NCBI GenBank assembly: GCA_021775455.1
Contig: JAJFHU010000062.1
Span: forward strand, 1 to 38,719
Length of the DNA: 38,719 bases
DNA from: Hyphomicrobiales bacterium
Lineage (GTDB): Bacteria > Pseudomonadota > Alphaproteobacteria > Rhizobiales > Rhizobiaceae
Direction of reading: 5' to 3'
A program made the translations under genes and the position numbers. A model generated the notes under the pieces. The model ran no database searches and was not told the origin of the DNA. It saw nothing but the letters and a program-made list of their open reading frames with translations. Shown one piece after another: positions 14,320 through 22,447 of this stretch. Positions within the stretch are counted from its first letter, which is position 1. Each line of letters opens with the position of its first letter.

Positions 14320-15705
14320 ATGAAACGCATGGCAACTTCAATCAGTCTGGCCGCGCTCTCAATGTGTGCGCTTGCCGACTATAGTGCCTTTGCCCGCAAG
14401 GCCTTCGATGCCGGGTTCATTTACAATCAACGTGACGCGGAACCAAATCCTGCCCTGCCTTCCCTGGAAGAGATCAAGGAAAATCAGGACAAGATCCTCA
14501 ACACCTTCGAACAGTTGAAGGAAAAAAACGACGCGCGCCTTGCTGAAATTGAAAAAAAAGGCGGTGAGGATCCGGTTGCCCGCGAGCAGCTCGAAAAGAT
14601 CGTCGCGGAAATGCAGGAACTGACAAGCCTGCGCGATGACATGGACGAGATCATCAAAAAGGCAGCTCGTCGTCCGCAGCATGCGATTGATGGTGCAAAA
14701 AACTGGTCAGAAGATCAGCAGGAACACCGCAAGGCGTTCAACAGCTTTCTGCGCAAGCACAACGACACGAACCGTGAACGCGCTATGCAGGAAGCCGAGC
14801 AAAAGGCCGTCGACACGCAAACCGATGCCGCTGGTGGTCACGGTGTTCCGGAGATCATTTCCTCGACCATCGAGGACAAGCTCACCGAAAGCCGGTCGCT
14901 TCGAAACCTGGTCGATGTTCAGGTTGCCGGATCGAAAGATTTCAAGCAGCTCATCAACCTGCGCGGTGCCGCTTATGGTTGGGTAGGTGAAACCGACGCC
15001 CGCACAGAAACCGCCACATCGACACTCGGCGAAGTCGCGCCGACCTTTGGCACCTTGTACGCCTACCCAAAAGCCACCGAGGAATCCATGTTTGATATTT
15101 TCTTTGATGTCGAAAAGTGGATCATCAATGAAACGGTCGAGGGTTTCGTGGCTGGCGAGGAAAATGCGATCGTCAACGGCAACGGCACCAACAAGCCAAC
15201 CGGTTTCCTCAACGGAACTCCGGTCGTTACCGACGATGCAAGTCGTACCTTTGGTGTGTTGCAGTTTGTTGCAACCGGGATTGCAGCTGATTGGGCAGCA
15301 ACCAACAAGGCCGACGTACTTAAAACCCTTGTTTATGAAATGAAGGCCGGACACCGGTCAAATGCCAACTGGCTGATGAACAAGAACACCGCCGGTGAGA
15401 TCATGCTGTTCAAGGATGGCGACGGCAACTATCTGTGGCAGCCATCGTCCGTTCTTGGTCAACCGGATCGCCTGTTCGGTCACGGTGTTGAAGAATCCGA
15501 GGAAATGCCGGACAAGGCTGCGAATGCCTTTCCGGTTGCCTTTGGTGACTTCAAGGCCGGTTACCTGCTGGTTGAGCTGGTCGGCCTGCGCATGATCAAG
15601 GACGAGATCACGACGCCCGGCTATGTCAAATGGTATATCCGACGCCGTCTTGGTGGCAAGATCAAGAATTCCGACGCGATCAAGCTGATCAAGATTGCAG
15701 CTTAA
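14320..15705 (+). CDS. Major capsid protein with delta domain, HK97 fold
   Basis: This 461-residue protein starts behind TTAGGAG. Residues about 45-115 are a highly charged coiled coil (LEEIKENQDKILNTFEQLKE and later helices), the delta domain used as internal scaffold. The HK97 shell part begins near VDTQTDAAGGHGVPEIISST and includes GVPEIISSTIEDKLTESRSL, NLRGAAYGWVGETDAR and the N-arm/E-loop region. The maturation cut is likely between about residues 125 and 170. The first 25 residues (SISLAALSMCALADYSAFAR) are unusually hydrophobic for a capsid gene. A stem-loop follows the stop. Confidence 0.95.
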   Translation: MKRMATSISLAALSMCALADYSAFARKAFDAGFIYNQRDAEPNPALPSLEEIKENQDKILNTFEQLKEKNDARLAEIEKKGGEDPVAREQLEKIVAEMQELTSLRDDMDEIIKKAARRPQHAIDGAKNWSEDQQEHRKAFNSFLRKHNDTNRERAMQEAEQKAVDTQTDAAGGHGVPEIISSTIEDKLTESRSLRNLVDVQVAGSKDFKQLINLRGAAYGWVGETDARTETATSTLGEVAPTFGTLYAYPKATEESMFDIFFDVEKWIINETVEGFVAGEENAIVNGNGTNKPTGFLNGTPVVTDDASRTFGVLQFVATGIAADWAATNKADVLKTLVYEMKAGHRSNANWLMNKNTAGEIMLFKDGDGNYLWQPSSVLGQPDRLFGHGVEESEEMPDKAANAFPVAFGDFKAGYLLVELVGLRMIKDEITTPGYVKWYIRRRLGGKIKNSDAIKLIKIAA

Positions 15706-15728
15706 AGCGACTTGATTTGATTATGTTT

Positions 15729-15746
15729 CGGGCGATCCGTCGCCCG
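15729..15746 (+). terminator. Stem-loop after the capsid gene
   Basis: CGGGCGA-TCCG-TCGCCCG is a perfect 7-bp stem with a 4-base loop, followed by TTTC. The T-run is too short for a strong terminator, so it may be a partial terminator or an RNA-stabilising element that raises capsid yield over downstream genes. Confidence 0.6.
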
Positions 15747-15781
15747 TTTCACAATCAAACCAAGACGTGAGGACAATCATC

Positions 15782-16054
15782 ATGACACATGCAAAAATTA
15801 CCTCGAAATTCCGCATCCAGCTCGAAAACGAGCAGCGCACGTTTACGCCTGGAATGGTTGCCAAGGGTGCCGCCGCCGATTGGGCAATCGCGAATGGTTA
15901 CGGCGAAAAGATCGCCGCACCGCGCGATCCGGCAGCAGCTGCAAAGCCCGCCGCCAAAAAACGCAAGCCAGCGCCGAAAAACAAGGCCAAGACTGCGCCT
16001 CAAAACAAGTCCGGCTTTATGGCAGCTGCCAAGAAAATGGTATCCGGCAGCTAG
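15782..16054 (+). CDS. Small basic head-module protein
   Basis: This 90-residue protein uses ATG 15782 with GAGGA upstream. The first 45 residues (KITSKFRIQLENEQRTFTPG, then MVAKGAAADWAIANGYGEKI) resemble the small protein at 16712 in plan. The rest is a Lys/Ala/Pro-rich tail (PAAKKRKPAPKNKAKTAP) likely to be disordered and nucleic-acid binding. It sits between capsid and connector. No named family is recognised; a minor head or decoration-type role is possible. Confidence 0.6.
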   Translation: MTHAKITSKFRIQLENEQRTFTPGMVAKGAAADWAIANGYGEKIAAPRDPAAAAKPAAKKRKPAPKNKAKTAPQNKSGFMAAAKKMVSGS

Positions 16055-16098
16055 ACTGCCGCCTAGTCAACACCCTGCCCGATCAAAGGTGAAAATTT

Positions 16099-16683
16099 AT
16101 GTGGAACCGTTTTTCCCGGGTGAATGCACCTGCTGAACCAGCTGTCACGCTGGCCGAAGTCAAGGCGCATTGTGATGTCACTTATACTGATGATGACACC
16201 TTGATCACCGGCCTGATCAATGCCGCGATCGATGTCATTGACGGTCCGTCAGGGGTTGGCATAGCGCTGTTTGAGCAGCAGTGGAAACTGACGCTCGACA
16301 AGTTTCCAAGTGACCAGATCCTCATCCCGATGTGGCCGGTTACCTCGATTGTCTCGGTCAAGTATCTCGATGATGATGGTGTCCTGACTACGCTCGACGC
16401 TGCCGACTATCGCCTCGACACTGCCCGCGATCCGGCAGTCCTGGAACCGGCGCTTGCTGAAAGCTGGCCGTCGGTCAATGGCGATCTTTCCAGTCCGATC
16501 GCAATCGAATTTCTGGCCGGGCGCGATGACACTGCCGACATCAATTCAGATCTGAAACTGGCGATCAAGATGCTGGTTGCTCACTGGTACGAACACCGCG
16601 AGGCAACCGACACCCGCCTGCGCGAGATCCCTTATGGCGTTGAAATGATTCTGATGAAGTACCGCCGCGCATTTTTCGGCTGA
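16099..16683 (+). CDS. Head-tail connector, HK97 gp6 family
   Basis: This 194-residue protein matches the gp6/gp15-type adaptor pattern: AVTLAEVKAHCDVTYTDDDT, LITGLINAAIDVIDG, the beta segment WKLTLDKFPSDQILIPMWPV and VKYLDDDGVLTTLDAADYRL, and the closing helix LAIKMLVAHWYEHREA. It binds below the portal as a 12- or 13-fold ring. Position after the capsid and before the head closure protein is standard. Confidence 0.85.
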   Translation: MWNRFSRVNAPAEPAVTLAEVKAHCDVTYTDDDTLITGLINAAIDVIDGPSGVGIALFEQQWKLTLDKFPSDQILIPMWPVTSIVSVKYLDDDGVLTTLDAADYRLDTARDPAVLEPALAESWPSVNGDLSSPIAIEFLAGRDDTADINSDLKLAIKMLVAHWYEHREATDTRLREIPYGVEMILMKYRRAFFG

Positions 16684-16711
16684 CGACAAAAATCACAACA
16701 GGAGAAAATCC

Positions 16712-16882
16712 ATGAAAACGGCGAAAGTTACTTTTCAGCTGAACGGGAAAACCGTATCAGCTGGCGAAGAAATTCCGGCAGAAATGCTCGAGATTGCACA
16801 AAGTCACGGCTTTGTCGAGGACCGCAAGCCCGAACCGGCAAAGATTTCCAAGCGTCCTTTAAAACAGGGCGACGGTGAATGA
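16712..16882 (+). CDS. Small head-module protein, paralogue-like to 15782 gene
   Basis: This 56-residue product has a strong GGAGA ribosome binding site. Its plan follows the first half of the 15782 protein: a start with AKVTF or AKITS, a short beta pair (FQLNGKTVSAGEEIPA against RIQLENEQRTFTPGMV), then a helix ending in Gly (LEIAQSHGF against DWAIANGYG). The basic tail is short (KISKRPLKQGD). It overlaps the next gene by ATGA. The function is unknown. Confidence 0.65.
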   Translation: MKTAKVTFQLNGKTVSAGEEIPAEMLEIAQSHGFVEDRKPEPAKISKRPLKQGDGE

Positions 16883-17211
16883 AAGCCGGACGACTTCGAA
16901 CGCTTGTGGATTTTTCCGAACCGAGCGAGGCCGATGACGGCTATGGCGGCAAAACCGTCACCTGGCCGGTGACCATACTCAAGGTTCCATGTCAGTTCCG
17001 TTCTACCTCGGCGCGCGAGGAAGTTGATGCAGGCCAGCTCGCCGAACAGCTCACGGCGGTCCTGCGCCTGCGCGCCAGGGCGGTGCCCGGCATCAAGGCC
17101 AGCTGGAAGGCAACCATTGATGGCGTTGACTGGAATATTCGTCAGGTAATTCCGTTCGGCCAGCGCGGTCATGAACTCGAGGTAATAATTGAAAAAGGTG
17201 GCGCGGTTTGA
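16879..17211 (+). CDS. Head closure / stopper protein (SPP1 gp16-like)
   Basis: This 110-residue, beta-rich protein has the phage head-tail joining pattern: MKAGRLRTLVDFSEPSEADD, DGYGGKTVTWPV, CQFRSTSAREEVDAGQLAEQ, LRLRARAVPGIKASWKATID, IRQVIPFGQRGHELEVIIEK. It closes the head after packaging and joins the tail. It overlaps the genes on both sides. Confidence 0.85.
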   Translation: MKAGRLRTLVDFSEPSEADDGYGGKTVTWPVTILKVPCQFRSTSAREEVDAGQLAEQLTAVLRLRARAVPGIKASWKATIDGVDWNIRQVIPFGQRGHELEVIIEKGGAV

Positions 17212-17705
17212 GCGGCGTCACGATCAAGGTAACCAACAAAACCAAACTGTTCAACGCGTTGCGGCGTGTTGCACCGACCATGAAGTCCAACCTCAAGAAA
17301 GCGCTGGCAAAGTCCGGTGAGGAATGGGTGTCCAAGGCGCAGGCGCTGGCACCGGTCGGAGCAACTGGCAAACTGCGCGAATCTATCGGTTACACGTTCG
17401 GCAAGGCTCCGGATGGATCCCTTTCGCAAGCCTCGCAGGTGATCCGGTCAGGAACTCCGGCAATCACCATTTTTGCCGGTAACAAGGAAGCCTTTTACGT
17501 TCGTTTTGTCGAGTTTGGCACCGCTGGCGGGACGTTCGGATCCCGCAGTGATCAGCAGGGCCGAAAGGTCAAGCGGACGCACCCTGGAACGACAGCACAA
17601 CCGTTTTTCTTTCCGGCATACCGGATCCTGCGCACGCGCATCAAATCCCGGTTAAGTCGCGCAATGTCTCAATCGATCAAGCAGGCTGGATTCACGCAAA
17701 AATGA
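17208..17705 (+). CDS. Tail completion protein, HK97 gp10 family
   Basis: This 165-residue protein starts with TTG, overlapping the previous stop. It shows the HK97-gp10 pattern: LRRVAPTMKSNLKKALAKSG, WVSKAQALAPVGATGKLRES, AFYVRFVEFGTAGG and HPGTTAQPFFFPAYRILRTR. It is needed for head-tail joining or tail completion. The weak TTG start suggests coupling to the upstream gene and low copy number. Confidence 0.85.
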   Translation: MSGVTIKVTNKTKLFNALRRVAPTMKSNLKKALAKSGEEWVSKAQALAPVGATGKLRESIGYTFGKAPDGSLSQASQVIRSGTPAITIFAGNKEAFYVRFVEFGTAGGTFGSRSDQQGRKVKRTHPGTTAQPFFFPAYRILRTRIKSRLSRAMSQSIKQAGFTQK

Positions 17706-18115
17706 CAAGTTCACACGAAGTGCAAAAAGCGGTGTTTGACGCACTCACCGCTGCTGCGATCAGTGATGTCACGACAATTCGCGACACGCCGATCCTTGAG
17801 CCCTCGCCTGCTGACTATCCGTTCATCCAGATTGGATCCTCGCAGACCATTCCGCTCGACACCAATGGAAGCGATGGCACCGGCGACGATGGTGTCGAGG
17901 AATTTTTTGACATTCACAGCTGGTCGCGGACAACCGGGCAGAAACAGATCAAAGAAATCATGAGCGCGATATATGCCGCGCTTCATCACCAGAACCTGAC
18001 CGTCACCGGCAGGCCGAGCGTGCTTTGCGTTTTTGATGGCGGGCGAGTGATCGACGATCCCGACGGCCAAACAAGGCACTCAATCCAGACTTTCAAAATC
18101 ACTCACAGGAGCTAA
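17702..18115 (+). CDS. Tail terminator / completion protein, DUF3168
   Basis: This 137-residue protein is recognised from VQKAVFDALTAAAIS near the start, DYPFIQIGSSQTIP, FFDIHSWSRTTGQKQIKEIM and the closing TRHSIQTFKITHR. This family is homologous to lambda U-type tail terminators that cap the tail tube. It overlaps the previous gene and precedes the tube protein. Confidence 0.85.
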   Translation: MTSSHEVQKAVFDALTAAAISDVTTIRDTPILEPSPADYPFIQIGSSQTIPLDTNGSDGTGDDGVEEFFDIHSWSRTTGQKQIKEIMSAIYAALHHQNLTVTGRPSVLCVFDGGRVIDDPDGQTRHSIQTFKITHRS

Positions 18116-18118
18116 ACA

Positions 18119-18526
18119 ATGTCCCTAAACGGAATCAATGTCCTTTTGAAAAAAGGCACAGCAGCTGCGGGCACCGTCATCGGTGGCGCACGGTCAACAC
18201 AAGTTTCATTCAATTCGGAAATGGTCGACGTGACCAGTGCCGACAATACAAACCTTTATCGGGAACTATTGAGCGCTGCCGGTATCAAGACGGCATCGAT
18301 CACCATGTCGGGCATCGTCAAGGACAACACTGCGCATCTGGCCTTGCTGACGGATTTCAATGCTGGACTGGTCGAGGCATATGGTCTTGTCCTGGACGAT
18401 CTTGCAACGATCGATGGCAGCTGGAAAATGACCAGCCTGGAAATGAGCGCGGAATATAACGGCGAGGTGCCGTTTTCCCTGACGCTTGAATCCGGCGGCG
18501 ATCTGACGATTGCGTCTGTTGCCTGA
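18119..18526 (+). CDS. Major tail tube protein, TP901-1 family
   Basis: This 135-residue protein matches the Phage_tail_2/TP901-1 major tail protein pattern: GINVLLKKGTAAAGTVIGGA, QVSFNSEMVDVTSADN, YRELLSAAGIKTASITMSGI and a closing beta sandwich YNGEVPFSLTLESGGDLTIA. It forms stacked hexamer rings of the tail tube. At 135 residues it is at the short end. It sits before the chaperones, as usual. Confidence 0.85.
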   Translation: MSLNGINVLLKKGTAAAGTVIGGARSTQVSFNSEMVDVTSADNTNLYRELLSAAGIKTASITMSGIVKDNTAHLALLTDFNAGLVEAYGLVLDDLATIDGSWKMTSLEMSAEYNGEVPFSLTLESGGDLTIASVA

Positions 18527-18879
18527 TGAGTCTTTTGCCAAACAGTGAACGCGGCGAAATCGAACTGACGCTTGGAACTGAAACCGGCATCATCTGTGCT
18601 GAAATGGATCGCCTCGCAAAACTTTGCGGGCATCCTCAAGTCAATGTCCAGACGATGCCGGACTTGTTCAAGCGTATCACCGGCAACGAACCGAGATGCA
18701 TGCTGGCAGTCCTCGACACGCTTTTGATTAATGGCGATGCCGACCTGCTGAAAATCGAAACGGAAACCAACATCGAGTTGCAGCTGATTTCCGAGGCCGT
18801 TCTCGCCTCGATGTCAGCGATCCTCGAAAGCCGTGAAAACCGTTTAAAAAAAAAGAACCTGAAACCGACGAACCTATGA
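18526..18879 (+). CDS. Tail assembly chaperone, GTA-gp10-like (G)
   Basis: This 117-residue protein resembles the gene-transfer-agent gp10 family: RGEIELTLGTETGIICAEMD, a central helical part and LISEAVLASMSAILESREN. It ends in a lysine run encoded by nine A residues. That run is an A-AAA-AAG slippery site in frame, and the -1 frame beyond it joins the next gene without a stop. By position (between tube and tape measure) and frameshift it is the lambda G analogue. Confidence 0.8.
   Translation: MSLLPNSERGEIELTLGTETGIICAEMDRLAKLCGHPQVNVQTMPDLFKRITGNEPRCMLAVLDTLLINGDADLLKIETETNIELQLISEAVLASMSAILESRENRLKKKNLKPTNL
18846..18855 (+). other. Predicted -1 programmed ribosomal frameshift site
   Basis: A-AAA-AAG lies in the zero frame at the end of nine consecutive A residues (18846-18854) followed by G. 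A slip by -1 after codon 110 continues as EPETDEP straight into the MTGLPFLNWL frame of the next gene, giving a fusion of 194 residues. Such G/G-T frameshifts are conserved in tail chaperones of long-tailed phages. Confidence 0.85.
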
Positions 18880-19109
18880 CCGGCCTGCCGTTCTTGAACT
18901 GGCTTGAGGATGCAACCGGCATCCTTGGATGGTCTGCACCGCAATTCTGGAAATCAAGCCTTGTTGAATATTTTGCTGCCGTGCGAGGTTGGAACCGCCA
19001 TCAGCAAAACCAGTCCGGAAAGCCGCCGATTATAACCCGCGCCGAGCTTGAGGAAATGGAAAGCAAGGACAGGATTCGCATCAAACGGATGGAAATGCAT
19101 GCCAGCTGA
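18876..19109 (+). CDS. Tail assembly chaperone C-terminal part (T)
   Basis: These 77 codons, read as an independent frame, overlap the previous stop by ATGA. In the virus they are probably made mainly as the C-terminal part of the frameshift fusion. The sequence (EDATGILGWSAPQFWKSSLV, then EYFAAVRGWN) resembles the small GTA tail chaperone with its conserved FW and Glu-containing helix. It would bind the tape measure protein during assembly. Confidence 0.75.
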   Translation: MTGLPFLNWLEDATGILGWSAPQFWKSSLVEYFAAVRGWNRHQQNQSGKPPIITRAELEEMESKDRIRIKRMEMHAS

Positions 19110-21207
19110 TGACAATCAAAAATTGATGGTGTTGATTGAAGCAAACACCAAGTCGATGGAACGCCAGCTTAAAAAGCTGACGAAAACGACCGATCGCGCA
19201 ATGAAAAATGTCTCGCGGTCAGCGCGTCAGTCGAAACGCGGATTCAATGCCCTCGAGCGCTCAATGGGTGGCGTGTCACGCATTGCTGGTCGCCTCGCCG
19301 TTGTTCTTGCCGGTGCGTTTTCCGTTCGTGAACTCAAGCGGTTCATGGACGCAAACACGCGCATCGAGAACTCGCTCAAGGTCGCAGGCCTTGCAGGCGA
19401 GGATCTGAAAAAAGTATATGACGCGCTGCAGGTTTCTGCCCAAAAAAACGCGGCACCGCTTGAGGCGCTGACCGAACTTTATTCACGCGCCGCCCTTGTC
19501 CAAAACGAACTCGGGATCTCGACGCAGGAACTGCTCGGATTTACCGACAAGGTTGCCGTTGCGCTGCGGGTTTCCGGCAAGTCGGCGAGCGAATCGTCCG
19601 GCGCACTTTTGCAATTGTCGCAGGCATTGGGATCCGGTGTTGTTCGTGCCGAGGAATTCAATTCCGTTCTAGAGGGCGCGCTGCCAATTGCGCAGGCTGC
19701 TGCATTCGGCCTCGAGGAAGCGGGCGGATCTGTCGCCAAGCTGCGCACCCTGATCGTCGATGGCAAGGTTTCATCGGAGGCATTTTTCCGTGCATTCGAG
19801 GCAGGATCCTCGATCCTTGAGGACAAGGTATCAACTGCAGTCTTTACCACCGACCAGAAACTGCAAGGTATGCAGAATGCGCTCACCGTTGCAGCGGGAC
19901 AATTCGACAAGGCAACCGGTGCCTCGGATCTGTTCAAACAGGGAATTGACAATGCCACCGGTTCAATTGCCAGCATGGGCGATGCGTTTGAAAACAACGC
20001 ACCACTTATTCAAGGCTGGATGGATGCGATCGGCGAGTTTTTCGGTGGAACTTCCAAAATGGAAGAATTCTGGAAAGCCATGCTGGCCGAGGAAGCAACC
20101 GAGGAAATCGGCAAGCTCGAACGGCAGATCTTTGCCTTGTCGAACATGGAAGGCGAGGCAGCGGCTGCCATCAAGCTGCGTCTCGAGGCAAGGCTCGCGA
20201 GCCTGACAACAACTGCCAACGAGGCAGCAGACGCGATCAATCGTGTCACCTTGCTGGCGAACGGTCGCACTGTTGACGCTGATCGCCGCGCCGGTGTTGA
20301 TCCAAACCAGCAGGCAACCGTTTCACTAAAAGATTTCACCTCGCCAAGCGGCACCGGCAAAACGAAAAAGAGTGACGCTGAGCGCCAGCGCGAGCGCCAG
20401 GTCAAGACAGTCCAGCGCGAACAGCAGGCCATAGCCGAACTGATGGACGGCCTGCGTCAGGAAATCAGCCTGGTCGGTGCATCGGGGCTTGAATATGAAA
20501 AGGCAAATGCCGTTCGAAATCTCGGCATGTCTGCAACTGACGGCCAGATCGCAGCAGTTGAACAACTGATCGAAACCTTGCACGACGAGGAACAGGCCTA
20601 TGAGGCAGCAATCAATGCAAGCGAGGAATTTGCGTCTGCTGCATTTGACGGCCTGACCGGGGTCATTGACGGAACGAAATCGGCATCCGAAGCGATGCAG
20701 GACTTTGTCAAGCAAATTGCCCGCGCGGCACTGCAGGCAACCTTGCTCGGCGAGGGTCCGCTTGCCGGGCTGTTTGGCTCGACTAATTCGGGCGGCATTC
20801 TTGGTTCTCTCACGAAAACAGTATTCAACCCGCATGCTGGAACTGGCATGCCGATTCCGCTTGGTCATCTTCGGGGATTGGCAGGCGGTGGCGCAGTTGC
20901 AAAGGGTGTACCTCAAACGGTTGGTGAACGCGGGCCTGAAATGTTTATCCCGCAGTCGGCTGGCCGCATAGCGCCAGCAGGTGGCCGGGGTGGATCGTCC
21001 GGCGTCGTCCAGCTGATGATGTCTGGTGACATCGAGGCACGGATACTGAAGCAGGCGGAGGGTCAATCGATCCAGATTGTCCGGTCCAGCTCACCGGCGA
21101 TCGTTTCTGCAGCTGCGGCACAATCAAACAAGCAACTTTCCAACGGTGGCAGTGATGGCGCGATGCGTCGTTTCAATGTCAAACCCGCAACTCGGAGGGC
21201 TGGCTGA
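19099..21207 (+). CDS. Tape measure protein
   Basis: This 702-residue protein starts at ATG 19099 (MPADDNQKLMVLIEANTKSM). The N-terminus is a coiled coil and the tape-measure N domain (RRFMDANTRIENSL-like region, LYSRAALVQNELGISTQEL). A long helical middle follows. The C-terminus holds the typical GGGAVAKGVPQTVGERGPEM and FIPQSAGRI. It sets tail length; at about 0.15 nm per residue the tail would be near 100 nm. It follows the chaperones and overlaps the next gene. Confidence 0.9.
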   Translation: MPADDNQKLMVLIEANTKSMERQLKKLTKTTDRAMKNVSRSARQSKRGFNALERSMGGVSRIAGRLAVVLAGAFSVRELKRFMDANTRIENSLKVAGLAGEDLKKVYDALQVSAQKNAAPLEALTELYSRAALVQNELGISTQELLGFTDKVAVALRVSGKSASESSGALLQLSQALGSGVVRAEEFNSVLEGALPIAQAAAFGLEEAGGSVAKLRTLIVDGKVSSEAFFRAFEAGSSILEDKVSTAVFTTDQKLQGMQNALTVAAGQFDKATGASDLFKQGIDNATGSIASMGDAFENNAPLIQGWMDAIGEFFGGTSKMEEFWKAMLAEEATEEIGKLERQIFALSNMEGEAAAAIKLRLEARLASLTTTANEAADAINRVTLLANGRTVDADRRAGVDPNQQATVSLKDFTSPSGTGKTKKSDAERQRERQVKTVQREQQAIAELMDGLRQEISLVGASGLEYEKANAVRNLGMSATDGQIAAVEQLIETLHDEEQAYEAAINASEEFASAAFDGLTGVIDGTKSASEAMQDFVKQIARAALQATLLGEGPLAGLFGSTNSGGILGSLTKTVFNPHAGTGMPIPLGHLRGLAGGGAVAKGVPQTVGERGPEMFIPQSAGRIAPAGGRGGSSGVVQLMMSGDIEARILKQAEGQSIQIVRSSSPAIVSAAAAQSNKQLSNGGSDGAMRRFNVKPATRRAG

Positions 21208-21548
21208 TGCCATCATGGCCTGGAACCCTGCCAATTGCCCTTGCAAACCAGTTTGGTGAAACTGATATCGACACCAATGCAAGCGATGCGACCGACATGG
21301 GTATCGTTGACGTTCGTGCAACGACTACAAGGGTGATCCGCAAATTCACCATAGGGATCATCATCACCGAGGCGCAGCGTGTCATCTTGAACACGTTTCA
21401 CGATATAACACTGAAAAAAGTCCTGCCGTTTGACTGGACCCACCCGCAGGACGGCCAGACGTATTCGGTTCGTTTTGAAAGCCGTCCGGCTCACACGATG
21501 ATTTCGCCCGGCGTTTACCAGTCATCGTTTGCCCTGATCGAGGTTTGA
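21207..21548 (+). CDS. Minor tail protein, lambda M-like
   Basis: This 113-residue, beta-rich protein sits between the tape measure and the L-like protein, the place of lambda M. Motifs include MPSWPGTLPIALANQFGETD, FTIGIIITEAQRVILNTFHD, KVLPFDWTHPQDGQTYSVRF. It should attach to the distal end of the tail tube. The assignment leans on synteny. Confidence 0.65.
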   Translation: MPSWPGTLPIALANQFGETDIDTNASDATDMGIVDVRATTTRVIRKFTIGIIITEAQRVILNTFHDITLKKVLPFDWTHPQDGQTYSVRFESRPAHTMISPGVYQSSFALIEV

Positions 21549-21549
21549 A

Positions 21550-22020
21550 GTGCCAACAGCTCAACAAAACTATGATGCTGCAAATCAGCATATTGCGGAT
21601 CCGGAGATATGGTTGCTGGAATTTTGGCAGGAAGGCAGCTCCACGATCGAGCGGATTGCCCTCAACACCGAGGACATTGTTTCCAATGGAAACACTTATC
21701 CAAAGGGTAATTTTGTCGTCAGTTTTCCAAACTCCGGCGATCAGCCGCCGCGTGTAAACGTCACCCTGTCAAACATCAATTACACAATTGGCCGTGCGGT
21801 TCATGGAAGCAATGGGCGAATCCAGTGCAAGCTGATCATTGTTGCCGGTGATGATTACGACGACATCATCGATGAAACCGGCGATCTGTTTGTAATTGGA
21901 AATGTTGAGGTCAATTACAAAACCGCAACCGGCGAGACTTCGGCCAAGGCGGATCCTCAAATGCCGGTTCCTTTCAGGGCGGCGACCGAAAAATTTATGA
22001 CGGGCTTGAGCTTAAAATGA
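21550..22020 (+). CDS. Minor tail protein, DUF1833 / lambda L-like
   Basis: This 156-residue protein starts with GTG. The pattern DPEIWLLEFWQEGSSTIERI, NYTIGRAVHGSNGRIQCKLI and EKFMTGLSLK fits DUF1833, whose members replace lambda L at the tail tip. It overlaps the following peptidase gene by ATGA. Confidence 0.75.
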   Translation: MPTAQQNYDAANQHIADPEIWLLEFWQEGSSTIERIALNTEDIVSNGNTYPKGNFVVSFPNSGDQPPRVNVTLSNINYTIGRAVHGSNGRIQCKLIIVAGDDYDDIIDETGDLFVIGNVEVNYKTATGETSAKADPQMPVPFRAATEKFMTGLSLK

Positions 22021-22424
22021 CGCCGCAGCAACTCGCTCGGCGGCTTGCAGTTACACCCTACCAGATGAATGGCCGCAGCCTCGACGGACTTGACTGTTTT
22101 GGCCTGATCGAGGTTTGGCACTTGAAACTGTTTGACATCGAGATCCGCGATCGCGGCAACCATACATCAGATTCAGGCGGCATGTCTGACGGATTTAATT
22201 CACGCCAAGTCTGGAAACTCATTGACCAGCCGATCGATCACTGCGTGGTCGTCATGAAAGGCCTGCTTGCGGGCAAGCTCGTCAGGGCCGGTCACTGTGG
22301 AATTTATTTTAACGACAACGTGCTGCACACGGAAAGGACCGGCGGATTTCAATGTCTACCATTCACAGATACGCAAATCCGGCGCAAGGTTCACGCGCTG
22401 GCAATACATCGCGATCTGGCCTAG
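22017..22424 (+). CDS. Tail-tip NlpC/P60 peptidase, lambda K-like
   Basis: This 135-residue, single-domain C40 cysteine peptidase has catalytic Cys27 in GLDCFGLIEVW, His93 in RAGHCGIYF and a third polar residue near VLHTE (His104). It lies between the L- and J-type genes as in lambda. It probably opens peptidoglycan during DNA entry. No JAB domain (present in lambda K) is fused. Confidence 0.85.
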   Translation: MTPQQLARRLAVTPYQMNGRSLDGLDCFGLIEVWHLKLFDIEIRDRGNHTSDSGGMSDGFNSRQVWKLIDQPIDHCVVVMKGLLAGKLVRAGHCGIYFNDNVLHTERTGGFQCLPFTDTQIRRKVHALAIHRDLA

Positions 22425-22447
22425 CTCTTGTCGATCCCGGAATCGGG

